From Rutpela maculata (taxonomy: Eukaryota; Arthropoda; Insecta; Coleoptera; Cerambycidae), in assembly GCA_936432065.2 (NCBI GenBank), contig OW386289.2, positions 89,153,736 to 89,217,735 of the forward strand: a DNA stretch of 64,000 nt, read 5' to 3'. Shown here piece after piece: positions 1-10,169 of this stretch. The position numbers and the translations under genes were made by a program. Every line of letters begins with the position of its first letter. The first letter of the stretch is position 1. A model generated the notes under the pieces. It was not told the DNA's origin. It saw nothing but the letters and a program-made list of their open reading frames with translations, and searched no databases.

Positions 1-1237
1 GTCAAATTTTTTACACTAAAAGTTGAACTCTTCCCCTTTAAAATGGCGCTTGTTAAGTTTCTTAATTATTATAAACAAAGGAGCTATGAATTTTTGAAAA
101 AAAATTGCTAACTTTGCCCCAAATTGACCTAGGACCTTCTTTTTTTTTTTTCAAAATTCGTGTAAAAATATCATCTTTTCAAATATCGAAAAACCGATGC
201 TCTACAATCAATTGTTAAAAAATTATTCTATTTGTTTATAAGGTAAAAATCTGAGTTCTTTTGCAACGTCATTTTGCAGGTCTGAAAATTAATTTTTTCG
301 ATATCTAACAAAGCATTTTGGTAAATCAAGTCTTTCCCTTTCAGGTGGAGGCCGTAGAATCATTGTATTTTGATTTCTCTGGACGTGGTGGGGTTGCAAA
401 AGAAAGGTCTCTGGGATAAATTAATGCAATTTTGCAAAAACTATTTGACGAATCGATTTGAAATTTTTACCAGATATTAAGCACTATGAGAGTCAACTAT
501 TTACGCAAGGACAAAACAGTAGATTGTTTTTTACACAAGATATTGTTTATTGAATAAAATTCCGCATTTTGCAATTATCTTAGCAACAATTAACTATATC
601 GACATTTAACAACCGCCATTTTAAAGCTTTTTTAATTTCCTACAAGGTGATTCATTTGATTTATCTGTAAGATAGTTTACTTTTTACTGGCAGGTGAAAA
701 AGTGTGAAAAAACACGTTTTTTCCATTTTTTTGCATTAAAATGGCTGTAAATAAACATATGCAGAAAATCGACCGCAGATTTTATATAGGTTTCATTTAT
801 TGACACCTATACTACCTAAAAATCGTGGTCTCTGCCTGGATGAGTCACAGTCCCGGCCAAAACTTCATTTCCCTGGATTAATTGCCATTATTGAAAGTAT
901 ACCAAGAAATATTTTTAAATATTTTCCTATTGACACATTTATCCATGTGTTGAACACAATGTGTTATTAAGACGCTTTAATTTCACACAACTTACAAGAA
1001 CGAAAAGATCGTAACAGTGTAATATTAAGTTTTCAAACAATCAGATTAGCTGTGTCGACTTTTTATAAAAAATTAAAGCTCACTTTTATATGAAATGTAT
1101 AGATATTTTAGTAAAATTGAACATAATATGGATATTTCTTACTGTACTGTCAATGAAATAAGGTCTAAATGGAGTAATTTATAGTAAACAGTTCACTAGT
1201 AGTTTTGTAAATATATTACATGTTTGTTATTGGGCTA
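1..1237. other. AT-rich sequence, nothing recognised
   Basis: No coding frame with recognisable motifs, RNA gene or inverted-repeat element was seen in this stretch. It is AT-rich with homopolymer A/T runs, like intron or intergenic insect DNA. Confidence 0.5.
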
Positions 1238-1471
1238 TCACCAAGTTTGAATTGGCAGAATTTTTCCGATGGAACTTTTATGTAGTCCACTAGTGGCGTT
1301 ATGTCGTGAAAACGTACGTAGAGATCTCTTAAGGAGATGTATCGCGAAAAATTTGAAATGGGGTTCAGCATATGTAAAGGCCGGTCTCACAATAACAGTG
1401 TAAATTAGTTTTTTATTTTGTCTGCTGAGTCTGCTATTCCTAGCCAGGAGCGGATACAGACTCCTAGACAT
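1238..1471 (-). pseudogene. LINE reverse transcriptase fragment (C-terminal)
   Basis: A 77-codon minus-strand frame whose first half reads like the region after the catalytic palm of jockey/CR1-type LINE reverse transcriptases: LYPLLARNSRLSRQNKKLIY followed by TVIVRPAFTYA, the usual '...IYKTIIRPIVTYAAPVW' block. After TYA the match decays. There is no YADD motif, endonuclease or RNase H nearby, so this is a short internal relic of a retrotransposon and not a host gene. The family call rests on that one conserved block and the clade cannot be fixed. Confidence 0.65.
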
Positions 1472-1564
1472 AGAATAGACTGTCCGTACAGTTTGGTTAA
1501 CATGCCGGTCGAACGTCTGTCGTTTATCTAGTCAAAAACTAAAGAACAGCACCACCACCTGCCA

Positions 1565-1980
1565 CATGAAACTATTTAAATTTTTACTTTATAAGCAACG
1601 ACTCACATTTCCACGATTGGGTATTATATTATAAAATATTGATTACTAAAATATATAAATACATATTAAAAGGAAATATCATTTCACACGATTTCTATTC
1701 AATTACAAAAAGATTAAAAAAGAAATTCAACCTTAAATAATTATTAACTTTTTTCTTTACTGGTCGAATTTTTCCAAACACTACCAACACTAACTTACAG
1801 TCCAATTTTCAATACAACTGGATTTTTCTTTCTTAAGTTATCGTGTTTACAAGAAACATACCGGACGGACGAACGTACAGACGGACATTTTGAAAGTTGT
1901 TAAAAATTCGTTCACTAACACAATATTATGAACATTTTTTTGTCTACTTGCGATATTTCTGGTTTGAAAATGTGCCGATC
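1565..1980. repeat. Dispersed repeat family A, copy 1
   Basis: About 400 bp that match 40205-40620 by eye in the same orientation. Shared landmarks are the ATATATAAATA-rich left part, ACTGTCCAA/ACAGTCCAATTTTC, TTTCTTTCTTAAGTTATCGTG, a GACGGACATTTTGAAAGTTG block and ATGTGCCGATCAAATGCAA. The core also recurs at 26330-26450. No coding capacity was seen, so the class (SINE, MITE or LINE 3' end) is unknown. Confidence 0.7.
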
Positions 1981-2269
1981 AAATGCAATGCGTTTATGTA
2001 TTATTAAATAAATATATATTATTTTGTATTGTAAGAATTACATTCACCTAATGAATTATTGTTACATTATTATATACCATTTTAGTTTATATAATTGTAT
2101 CGTATGTTTTTGTTTAATATTAATTTACATTTTACTATTTATATGTTTTCCTATTCAGTAATTGGAAATTTGTGCGTTGGATAGTGTATTTAAATTAAAA
2201 TAAACAAATATTATTTTACTTTAACTAATTTGCCGGGAAGTAAAATAACCTTTAAATCAGCTTGTACAA
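1981..2269. other. AT-rich, nothing recognised
   Basis: Very AT-rich sequence between two dispersed repeats; no gene or structured element was recognised. Confidence 0.4.
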
Positions 2270-2400
2270 AATTGTGTGTCTCTACACGCTTCCAGTTATA
2301 TAATATATAAACTATGAAAAATTAATCTCGAAAATTCACGTTGCATACAAAATTCGGTTCTGGAATTGCAACCTGAGATGCGAGCTTTAGTAATTACACT
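2270..2400. repeat. Dispersed repeat family C, copy 1
   Basis: Shares TACACGCTTCCAGTT and, about 75 bp later, TGGAATTGCAACCTGAGAT with 50570-50690 in the same orientation. The GCAACCTGAGAT end is also present as degraded copies at 32850-33020 and 47725-47880. Its nature is unknown. Confidence 0.6.
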
Positions 2401-3339
2401 TATTAACCAAGTAAGTAGTTTGTGCCGAACACGGCTCTAATCAGCTTCTTCAGTTACTTTCGCAACTAACTGCCTGCTTATACCAAGCTCTTAAGCGGTT
2501 TTTTTGCCCATCACATCTTATTACGTAAAAGTAACGAACGTTATAGTAGTTAGGTCGTTTCTTAAACAATTTAAAGCAATTTCCTAATAGGAAATCTTTA
2601 ATTAATTTAATTAATTGCAATATAGTTATAAGATTGGAATTAAAATAGAAGAAAGTCAATGGAAATTAATAAATAGCTTAATTCATCTAATTAGGTAAAG
2701 GCCCTTAAACGTAACACTTAACTTTTTGAAATGCAAATAAAGAATGATGATATAATTATTTACGTAAGTCCGAAAAGTGATATTTTTCTGAACGAGTACT
2801 AGACAAGATTCCTGCGCATTTTATAAAACATACGCTCCAAATAAAAAAAATTCATCGTTCCATAAACTACAACTTACTCGTTTGCAGTATGCAGTTATTT
2901 TGAAAAATAAAAAAGTTACTTCGATCCACACGTTTTCGCTGTAAATTACAAAAAAGTGGTAACTCTTCCACTAAAACTTATTTATTTGCCAGTCATATCA
3001 AAACAAATATTATTTTGGCACACACCGTTAGAAAGAGTAAGATTTGAATGTTGTATTGCTAAAATATTAAGTTTTTACGACAATAAATTACATATACAGA
3101 GATGGGAATATGAAAATTGCGAAAGTATTTTTCAAAAAAAAAAAAAATGAAATTTTCCAATTTCGCAATTCTAAATCAAGTGGCAACATCAAGAATATGT
3201 TTCGTGAGGTGTTTTTACATAAGAATCAACTGTCTGTTTCTGTATGTTCGAGAGTTGCACGGCACTTGTCGACTAGATGTAAAAAACCTTTATTGACTCG
3301 ACTATAGGTATTTCTAGCCGTTCTATTCGGCCATGTTCA
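2401..3339. other. No recognisable feature
   Basis: AT-rich sequence upstream of the putative Hr38 promoter. Two overlapping short frames at 2956-3307 have no recognisable motif and AT-driven composition; I do not call them genes. Confidence 0.4.
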
Positions 3340-3825
3340 GCGTCGCGGTGGCCACCTAGATACGGCGACGCATGTGAAACGGGCTACCAATGAGAAAATT
3401 GTAGTTGACCACGCCTCTCCTTGATCCGCATGAGTCGCGTTCCCCTGTCTCTGTGGTAAACAATGAGAATGGGAACGCCAATTCGTATAATACTTAGTTA
3501 TTCTATACCCACGGCGCGCGGCGTTGCATAATTCACTTACAATACCTGTCGCAAAATCTAACCACGTTATTATTAGATATCAAGATCTTAGACTAGGAAA
3601 GGCAACGGGGCATCTTCGTCACGCAGTCGTATTGTGACCAAAATCGGTGTGGACGCCATTAGGTTGGTGGCGAAAATCCGCGATCTCGAAAGTGAATTTT
3701 TCCAAAATGCAAGTGATTCAAAAGTGATTTAGTGCGATTTTAATTGTGTACATGCTGGCAATGTGTTCAGCATATTGCTGTAACAGTCGCAGCGAAAAGA
3801 ACGAGACAGGAGTAACGTTTCAGAG
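3340..3825 (+). promoter_or_regulatory. Hr38: Putative Hr38 promoter and 5' exon
   Basis: This is the only stretch upstream of the first recognised exon with many CG dinucleotides and low A/T run content (GGCGCGCGGCG, GCGTCGCGG, CGATCTCG). It carries an initiator-like GCAGTC at 3623-3628, then a leader with the repetitive AAGTGATT style common in insect 5' UTRs, and ends in a plausible donor CAGAG/GTGATA (3825/3826). Used as spliced, that donor puts the 8191 exon out of frame with the ATG at 3752, so with this donor the exon would be non-coding. What is seen is composition and weak signals only. Neither a TATA box nor a correctly spaced DPE was found. Confidence 0.35.
3752..3811 (+). CDS. Hr38: Candidate N-terminal start exon of Hr38 (tentative)
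   Basis: An ATG at 3752 opens a 20-codon frame (Met-Leu-Ala-Met... ending Lys-Asn-Glu-Thr-Gly) that can end in phase 0 at 3811 before GTAACG. The first recognised coding exon (8191) also begins in phase 0 with Thr-Pro-Phe-Gly, so joining the two keeps the frame open. Against it: the donor (GGA/GTAACG) is weak, a better donor 14 bp downstream breaks the frame, and I do not recognise this peptide as an NR4A N-terminus. The start exon could equally lie elsewhere in 3.8-8.2 kb or upstream of the window. Confidence 0.2.
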
Positions 3826-3859
3826 GTGATAAAATAAATGCAAGTTTCACGTTACTTAA

Positions 3860-4665
3860 GTAAATTAGCTATACACAGAGAAGAGACTCGGCAAAATTTC
3901 CAAGTTGGGTCGTCTCCTGGCGCCGCACAGTGTGGAATTTACGAGTTTTTTAGGTCAAAATTCGACTCCTCCTTTGTAATTCAACCAAAATCAATCTATT
4001 TGAGCTCAAAATTTTCTGAGCACTTTAATGAAAAACTGGGAAAATTGCAATCCAACTTATTTTTGACGTATGACAGCTGTCAAAATCCTGTAAAAAATGT
4101 GAAAATCCTATAATGGCAGAATCTAGACACTGTTATTTCCTATATATAACTCCTTGGAAGTCCATCAATATCATATTTTATCATGATTTTTGACTTGCAG
4201 AATCTCAATTTCGGGGTTGAAAAGCCAACAATAAATAAATAAATACTATAGGGGACTATTAGAGGAAACTCAAGAAATTAAAACCTTAAACATTCAACGA
4301 ATCTTAACAAGTTTGTTTAACTTTCTTTCTGAGAAACTTATTAATGTAACTTGAGGGGGTTCCGCTCCAATACATATGTCGTATCCAAACTTTATTATTT
4401 CATTTAAATACAATAGTTCAAATAACTCAAAATTTCTGCCTCTATAAGGTTTTCACATTTTTTACAGGCTTTTGACAGCTGTCATTTGTCAAAAATAAGC
4501 TGAATTGCAATTTTTGCAGTTCTTCATTAAAGTCCTCAGTATTATGAAAATTTTGAGTCAAATAGGTTGATTTTGGTTGAGTCGAATTTTGATCTAAAAA
4601 ACTCATCAATTCCACACTGTGCGCCGGTGATAGGCTTGGTAGCGGAAATAAGCCGACGCTTTCCA
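3860..4665 (+). repeat. SINE body relic split by a Transib insertion
   Basis: The left part (to 3925) reads CGGCAAAATTTCCAAGTTGG then GTCTCCTGGCGCCG; the right part (from 4622) reads CGCCGGTGATAGGC then GTAGCGGAAATAAGCCGACG. Placed end to end they reproduce the tail half of the 5S-headed SINE found on the minus strand at 25930-26300 (CTCCTGGCGTTGGTGATAGG in that copy). The relic is on the + strand, lacks the 5S head, and was interrupted by the element at 3926-4621. Confidence 0.7.
3926..4621. mobile_element. Non-autonomous Transib transposon
   Basis: A 696-bp element with inverted arms of about 200 bp (3926-4125 and 4433-4621). The termini are CACAGTGTGGAATT, and the arms share GACAGCTGTCAAAA and a TTACAG/CCTGTAAAAAATGTGAAAA block. 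The flanks are an exact 5-bp duplication, CGCCG (3921-3925 and 4622-4626). Transib elements are known for CACWRTG termini, which resemble the V(D)J recombination heptamer, and for GC-rich 5-bp duplications, so both hallmarks are present. There is no transposase; the arms happen to contain frames of 74-91 codons on opposite strands that are mirror copies of each other and not genes. Removing the element and one CGCCG restores a contiguous SINE. Confidence 0.85.
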
Positions 4666-4685
4666 CAAAAAACTTTACTTATTTT

Positions 4686-7600
4686 CCCAAGCAGCAATTT
4701 TAGTAGTTTCTACGTAATAGTTGCCATTAGGGAAACTTTAAAGGTTTCCGCAACTAAGGACTGTTACGTAATGGGAACCATCCTTCTACCAAGTATTCAC
4801 CAAAATGGGGAATAATAATTACGTAGCAAATTACTATTCCGGTACTTCTACCATTACCGTGTTGAAGACTAGGTTATTACGTAAACGGGACGTAACCAAG
4901 TGGTAGAAATGACTAACTTTTGGAACAGCTCAGCTGACCGAAATGAGAGCGCAAACTATATATTTGGCTCTCTGTTATTCGAATAGCAAATTAATGACTT
5001 ACTGAGTTTAAGCACATGATATGTCCAAGGTCCAAGTTAAGGTGATTATATACAACATGCATAAGCATATATTATAAATCATGATGTTTTGCGTTTACCC
5101 TGGGTGTGGATATTAAAACCACCACTTGTTTTCTGTAAAATGTTATTATGATGCTTCGATAAAAAAGACGCCCCCTCGAGAAAATGGTTTTTTCGGAAAA
5201 AAAATTTTTTGCAAAAATTATGTGTACAAGCAAAACTGCAAAATTTTTTATGGAAAACGTTTTTTTTTTAAATTTTATATATTATAAAGTAATAATCTAT
5301 TTAGAAAACATATTTGTAAATGACTATAATAAAAAGAAATTTTTTATTGAATTATATTTTTATCCGTGTCAATATGGCGTCTTCATTCAACAACAGAAAA
5401 ATGACGATTTTAATTGCAGTAACTTAGAGGTTGAAAAAACCAAAATTATTTCCCTACAAGTTACATTTACTATAAAGTAGCAGATGCCACCAACGTTATA
5501 GTTGTTGTTACTTTAAAAGTGGTGACGGCAACTGCAACAATTTCACTGTGTAGTTATATTTACCTAGATGTAGCAAATGGGACCAATGACGCTATAAGAT
5601 CTTAGTAACTGCTGCTCCAACTTATTTTCATGTTGGTAGAATTGGCAGAATCGATAAGGTAATTTTTTTTTTTTAATTGGCAACGCGGTAATAACTGTTA
5701 AAGTGTCACTGTCACTGTGTGCGATGGGAATATGTGGATTATTAAAAATAACAATTATTATACTTTTTAAGTACTTTTTATTATCTGAGATTATTTGGAA
5801 AGAGCACATATCGAACAATATTTGATGGATGCCCCTGACGGTGAGCATCTTATGTCAGAGGTAGGTGTTTTTTATGATCTTGCTTTTATATACCTATTTA
5901 AATGTTTGGGTTTTTTAGGTTGCATTGATATTGGGAGTTTGCGGTGCCTGCCGTTGCGGTGAACTGACCTTCTTAAGCGTCGAAGATATGAGATAAAGAA
6001 TAATATCTATATATATCCATACCAGATACCAAGACGAATAAATCAAGAAGTTTCACAGTTTTAAATGAAGGATTTTCGGTGAACCCACTTGATTCTATTA
6101 GGAAATATGTCTTTAAGACCGCAAAATGTCTCACAAAAGATTTTTCGTAAATTTTCAAAAGGGAAAGTGCACTGTCCAATGCGTTGGATTAAATAAGCTC
6201 TCAAAAATTCCAAGAATTGTAGCTGATTATTTGCAATTGCCCGATGCAGATTTGTATACTAGCCATAGCATGCGCCGTTCCTCATCAACTCTTGGCCAAT
6301 GCTGGGGGTGACATTACCACTCTTAAACGTCACGGTGTGTGGAAATCATCCACTGTGGCGGAGGGTTATTTGGAAGATTCTGTCTCAACAAGATTGTTAT
6401 TGCTAAAAAAATTCAGGGAGAGCAGCACAACGAGTCAGGCAATACAGACGTTACTAGTATAGAGAAAAATTGTGTACAGAAGAGCAGTTTTCTTTGTGAA
6501 AAATCGAATATGATGACAATAAATGTTAACATAAATATAAATAAGTGTTAGTGCATGGATTCTTTGTTTTGTTAATTTTCCATATAATGGAGACAATAAA
6601 TAAATTCCTTGGACTTTATTTTATATTAAAATTACTCTTTAGTGACTAAATCACTTTACCTCACTTTAGCTTACTACTTTATCTCACTAGTGACTTATGG
6701 GTCACTTTATACCTTCAAAGTCTTATCAATAAAGATCACTTTATATGAAAGTGTTGGATAAATATATTTATTAACGTAAGGTGTGTAATAATGGAAAAAA
6801 TACATAACAGTTTACATTTAATTTCATTCAATTCAATTTATTGTACATAAATAATGTCTTATGCCGTTATACCGACATTGACCGATCCCCATCGACACAA
6901 TATTTATTAAATTTGGAGTTTTTAATCGGCAAATTCATTTAATATGCTCAGTGGATCACTAACTGAACTATGGGTCAATCTGTGTGTTAAATACAAGTTG
7001 TAATTTTCGAGCAGTACACAGTATCATTAATCACTACAACTGTTATAGTTTTCGATTACTCTTCTTGTGTTGATTGGAGCACTTTTGCACTTGTTGCCAA
7101 AGATGATGGTTTTGCTGTGGCGAAATAATCTTTCATGTTTGCATCATATTCTGAAGAATCACTATTTCTCTACTACTGTTTAACTGTTTCTTCAGTTTTC
7201 TATAAAACGTGGATGAGTGCTGATAAACTTTATTTCGCTTTCACTGAGCATTTCAGATGCCGCCATTTTATTCAATGCCAATAATTATATAAATTGTCTT
7301 AAAAGTTAATATTACTCTATAGTAGATTTTCAAGGTATATGTAACTTTTAAGTCATTTTCAATTAGCGGGAAGTAGTAAAGGTAACTTCAAAGCCCCTAT
7401 GTTCGTAGAAATAACCTCATTTTTACTCGAGATGTCACTAATAAGTTAGACTATTTTCAAGTGGTCCTTTGGTAAAGCTGTGCAGTCGGCATTACTACCA
7501 ATTTACATTTTGCAGTTGAGGATGCTTCAAAGTAATGCAGAGTAGTATACGCGACGTTGCAGATTCTCCAGCAGTTACTTGAAAGTGTTATAACTATACA

Positions 7601-7763
7601 GTGCCTGAATTGAGTAGAATCTACTTAATTGTCACTACAAATGCATACCACAAAGTGAATATTACCCTGAAGTCGCAAAATTAGTAACAGTTATGTTATT
7701 CCTACTATATTAAAGTTCCGATGCCTCAGATGCCAGTTCCCATCACTTTGACTGCTGCTTGGG
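4686..7763 (+). mobile_element. Putative tyrosine-recombinase transposon with short inverted ends
   Basis: Begins with CCCAAGCAGCA (4686-4696) and ends with its exact reverse complement TGCTGCTTGGG (7753-7763), 3.08 kb apart. The only recognisable gene inside is the Crypton-like recombinase pseudogene at about 5795-6462. Weak further similarity between the first and last 80 bp (GGAAACTTTAA versus GGAACTTTAA, CTGTTACG versus CTGTTACT) supports paired ends. No clear target duplication was found (flanks TTATTTT and TTCATTA), and published Cryptons generally lack terminal inverted repeats, so the pairing of ends with gene is an inference. Confidence 0.45.
5795..6462 (+). pseudogene. Crypton-like tyrosine recombinase pseudogene
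   Basis: Four catalytic boxes of a tyrosine recombinase are visible in order. Box I arginine is in GVCGACRCGELTFLSVEDMR (from about 5934); box II H-x-x-R is in YTSHSMRRSSSTL (about 6255-6290); then HGVWKSSTV (His/Trp position, about 6330) and the nucleophile tyrosine in AEGYLEDS (about 6358-6380). A leading peptide QYLMDAPDGEHLMSE is joined across a possible 58-bp GT-AG intron (5861-5918). Reading needs frame changes near 5995 (after EDMR) and near 6290, and there are in-frame stops, so it is dead. The TLKRHG..KSSTVAEGY block is typical of the insect Crypton/KIAA1958-like group. The N-terminal part is missing or unrecognisable. Confidence 0.8.
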
Positions 7764-8190
7764 TTCATTATTTTTAGTGCGTAAAACATAAAAATTTTAC
7801 TGTGACTTATGTAAAATTACTTTTAATACAATAAATGCCACTGCATTGAATCAACAAACGCAGTTGTGAACTAATATATAATATATTAGTAAACAGAATC
7901 ATGTCTTTAATAAACTTTAGTCAATAATGGGCATTCAATATATTATTAACTAACGATGATTTTTCCAATGTATTTTACCTAAATCTTGAATATTGCTTTA
8001 GACTCTTCAATAATACAGCGATAAAAGAAACTTGCGTCCGATGCTGGGTAATTTGAATGATGGTTCAATTACACACTTGCCACTACCTTTATAGTATTTT
8101 TTATGGCAGTAAATTAAACGATAAACAGTAGCAAAGAATGCCGCAAATGATCCTTGTTGCAATAAACTTTAAACTGTCTCTTTGTTTCAG
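7764..8190. other. Hr38: End of the intron before Hr38 exon A
   Basis: AT-rich intron sequence ending in the acceptor TTTGTTTCAG (8181-8190). No other feature was recognised. Confidence 0.5.
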
Positions 8191-8692
8191 ACCCCGTTTG
8201 GTTCGAGCAGTTTCGCGGATCTGCTGAATGCCCCGTTTTCGGACGACCCCAGTGGCGTGTTACCCCCAGAAGATCTCGACCCCTTCGCCGACGTCGCCCT
8301 CCACTCCCAACCCCCTTCTCCTGCGCCCTTACCCAGTTTCCAAGAGACCTACTCCCTTCGTTACCAGACGCCGAACGTGCCGCCACTGAAGATGGACGAG
8401 GAGTGCTTCAACGTTTCGTACCATCACCCGCCCACGCCTCACCATCAGTACGAGTACCAGCAGCTGCAATATACAACGGGCGCCAGTCCGTACTATCCTC
8501 CTCCACAGGCTTGTACTCCGAGTTTTGATGCACTCATATCCCAAGAGTCGTACTCGCTGCCTCCATATCAAACTACGACGTCGGAGTTACATGTTAGTAC
8601 AGCCCTTAGTCCGAGACAGCGGAGGGCGTCTTTGCCCTTGCAGAGGTCCGAGTCGACGAGCAGCAGTGAAAGCCCTAAGTTGAGGTTGCACG
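8191..8692 (+). CDS. Hr38: Hr38 exon A: N-terminal activation region
   Basis: Coding from the acceptor TTTGTTTCAG (8190) to the donor CACG/GTAAAA (8692/8693), 167 codons plus one base, starting in phase 0. The peptide opens TPFGSSSFADLLNAPFSDD and is rich in Pro, Tyr, His, Gln and Ser, with an acidic patch (PEDLDPFADV), a HHPPTPHHQYEYQQLQY stretch and the basic/serine motif RRASLPLQRSESTSSSESPK, which holds an RRAS-type kinase consensus. In NR4A receptors this part is the ligand-independent AF-1 that recruits co-activators; activity here is thought to depend on expression and phosphorylation. Codon use and GC content (over 50%) are far above the surrounding AT-rich DNA. There is no ATG at the 5' edge; the first Met is 70+ residues in, so the start codon is in an upstream exon. 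Reading through the donor adds only a repeat-derived tail and is not real. Confidence 0.88.
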
Positions 8693-8720
8693 GTAAAAAA
8701 AGATTTCTTATATTAAGACA

Positions 8721-8910
8721 GTATGCCGGGTGTAACACGAATATGTCATATCCAATTTTTTCTTTATTTTTGCAAATAAATTATTGGTATATCGTCTGTA
8801 CTTGTTAAGCGTCACTTTTTAACACATAAATTCGTTTTTTTTCTACTTCCGATTTCAGCGGAAGTGGGTAACTTTTGAGTTATCAGTTTTTTCAAATGGA
8901 ACCATATTCA
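8721..8910 (-). mobile_element. MITE/repeat family B, copy 1
   Basis: Reverse-complement copy of the family seen at 13890-14090 and 61478-61675. It starts CCGGGTGTAACACGAAT only 28 bp after the Hr38 donor and ends TTCAAATGGA. Family landmarks: a CACTTCCGCTG..CCGGAAGTA imperfect palindrome, GTGACGTTTATCAAGTA and a CACCCGGTATAT end. No coding capacity. Confidence 0.75.
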
Positions 8911-9075
8911 TACAATACTACCATTAATAAGGAATCTACCCACATGTCTTATTTAATACAATTAAAATGATAGTTTACAGAAATGAAAAAATCTAATTTA
9001 TTGCAATTTAATTATAATTGGTGGCTGTAAATTACAAAATAGAAACACACATTATTTAAAATATTGTAGTACCTA

Positions 9076-10167
9076 CAGTCATTTGGTAGTTTTACCTGGG
9101 AAGTTTTCCGGGAGTTTTGAAAATTGGTGATTTTATAGATTTCGATGTGCTATTTCCGAATTTCTACTTTGCCACCTCATATCTTTGCCGCTCCGCCGCC
9201 ATATTGGAAAAATGGCTCCTAAAAACGGTTTTTTGACAATATCTCCTTTCCGATTTATTTTACGATAAAAACAGTTATATAATAAATTAAACTAGAGAAA
9301 ATTTCCTATAATTTTTTTAATAACCTTTTTTTTGTAAAATGAATAGTTTTAGCGTACGAGCGCCGCAAATTCTACTCCAACATGCGTTTTGGCCAAAAAA
9401 CTCATTTCCACACCACCATGAGGTAGAGTAAGTGGCGCGTTTTTTATCGTGGTATCCCCAGTAGGCCTAATCCACATGCAATGCACTATTCCAAAATTTA
9501 GCGTATTCTCCTTCGCTTCGCTATTCTTGAATGACCAGGTGTTGAGACTTCATCGTCTTCAGTGCCGATCAAAACGTCACAGATAGAAATTTCATCCACA
9601 TAATCCGCGATGGGATTATCAGTTTTATTGCAATCCTCTTCGTCCTCGATTTCATCATACGTTTGCTCGAGAACAGTCTCCGTTTCTTCCTCTTCATCGC
9701 TATCTTCTGATAGAATTTGCGAATTATAACAGATACCACTACAATTCGTGCATATAATGGAGCACTTTAATCCAGCTTTTCTGCAACCACAGGCTTTTGC
9801 ATTTGCAAGAAATAAGTTTTAAAAAGTTTTCCGGAGCTGTCCAAAACGCATGTTGGAGTAGGTTTTGCGGCGCTCGTACGCTAAAACTATTCATTTTACA
9901 AAAAAAAGGTTATTAAAAAAATTATAGGAATTTTTCTCTAGTTTCATTTATTATAAAACTGTTTTTATCGTAAAATGAATCGGAAAGGAGATATTGTCAA
10001 AAAACTGTTTTTAGGCGCCATTTTTCCAATATGGCGGCGGGAGCGGCAAAGATACGAGGTGGCAAAGTAGAAATTCGAAAAGAGCCCATCGAAATCTATA
10101 AAATCACCAATTTTCAAATCTGCCGGAAAACTTCCCAGCTAACCTCTCATTGAGCACCAAATGACTG
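9076..10167. mobile_element. Long-TIR DNA transposon, TA-flanked
   Basis: A 1.09-kb element with inverted arms of about 310 bp (9076-9390 and 9850-10167). The ends are CAGTCATTTGGT with flanking TA on both sides (9074-9075, 10168-10169). The arms share GCGGCGCTCGTACGCTAAAA, GAAAATTGGTGATTTTATAG and GGAAAGGAGATATTGTCAAA, diverged by about 10%. Ends beginning CAGT with a TA duplication fit the Tc1/mariner superfamily, but the very long arms are unusual for it. The single-copy core carries the Cys-rich reading frame at 9498-9818. Confidence 0.8.
9498..9818 (-). pseudogene. Cys-rich C-terminal fragment of an element-encoded protein
   Basis: The minus strand stays open for 106 codons and ends in TAA (9498-9500), but has no start codon, so it is probably the last exon or C-terminus of a longer protein. 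It opens LFLANAKACGCRKAGLKC, continues C-x2-C-x3-C (ICTNCSGICYNSQ), then a strongly acidic stretch (LSEDSDEEEETE) and a basic tail (HSRIAKRRRIR). The Cys spacing resembles the CGCRKxGLxCxxxCxxCxGxxC tails of many repeat-encoded insect proteins and, loosely, CXC/tesmin-type zinc motifs. It fills the single-copy core of the transposon at 9076-10167, so it may be the remnant of its transposase. Related Cys-rich relics are at 20864-21100 and 40870-41050. Function not identified. Confidence 0.55.
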
Positions 10168-10169
10168 TA

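Noticed and set aside
3623..3656. Initiator plus downstream promoter element (GGACG)
   Set aside because: The GGACG starts at +27 instead of the strictly required +28 relative to the initiator A, so the pair is not supported.
3838..4666. Two opposite-strand frames (91 and 74 codons) that look homologous
   Set aside because: They are the mirror-image arms of the Transib element; similarity reflects the inverted repeat, not protein conservation.
5540..5555. A second Transib-like end, CACTGTGTAG
   Set aside because: No partner CACAGTG end or 5-bp duplication found nearby.
8693..8808. Continuation of the exon A frame past 8692
   Set aside because: Exon A must end at 8692 because the phase-1 junction with 14640 restores the NR4A linker; the extra residues are AT-rich and run into a repeat copy.
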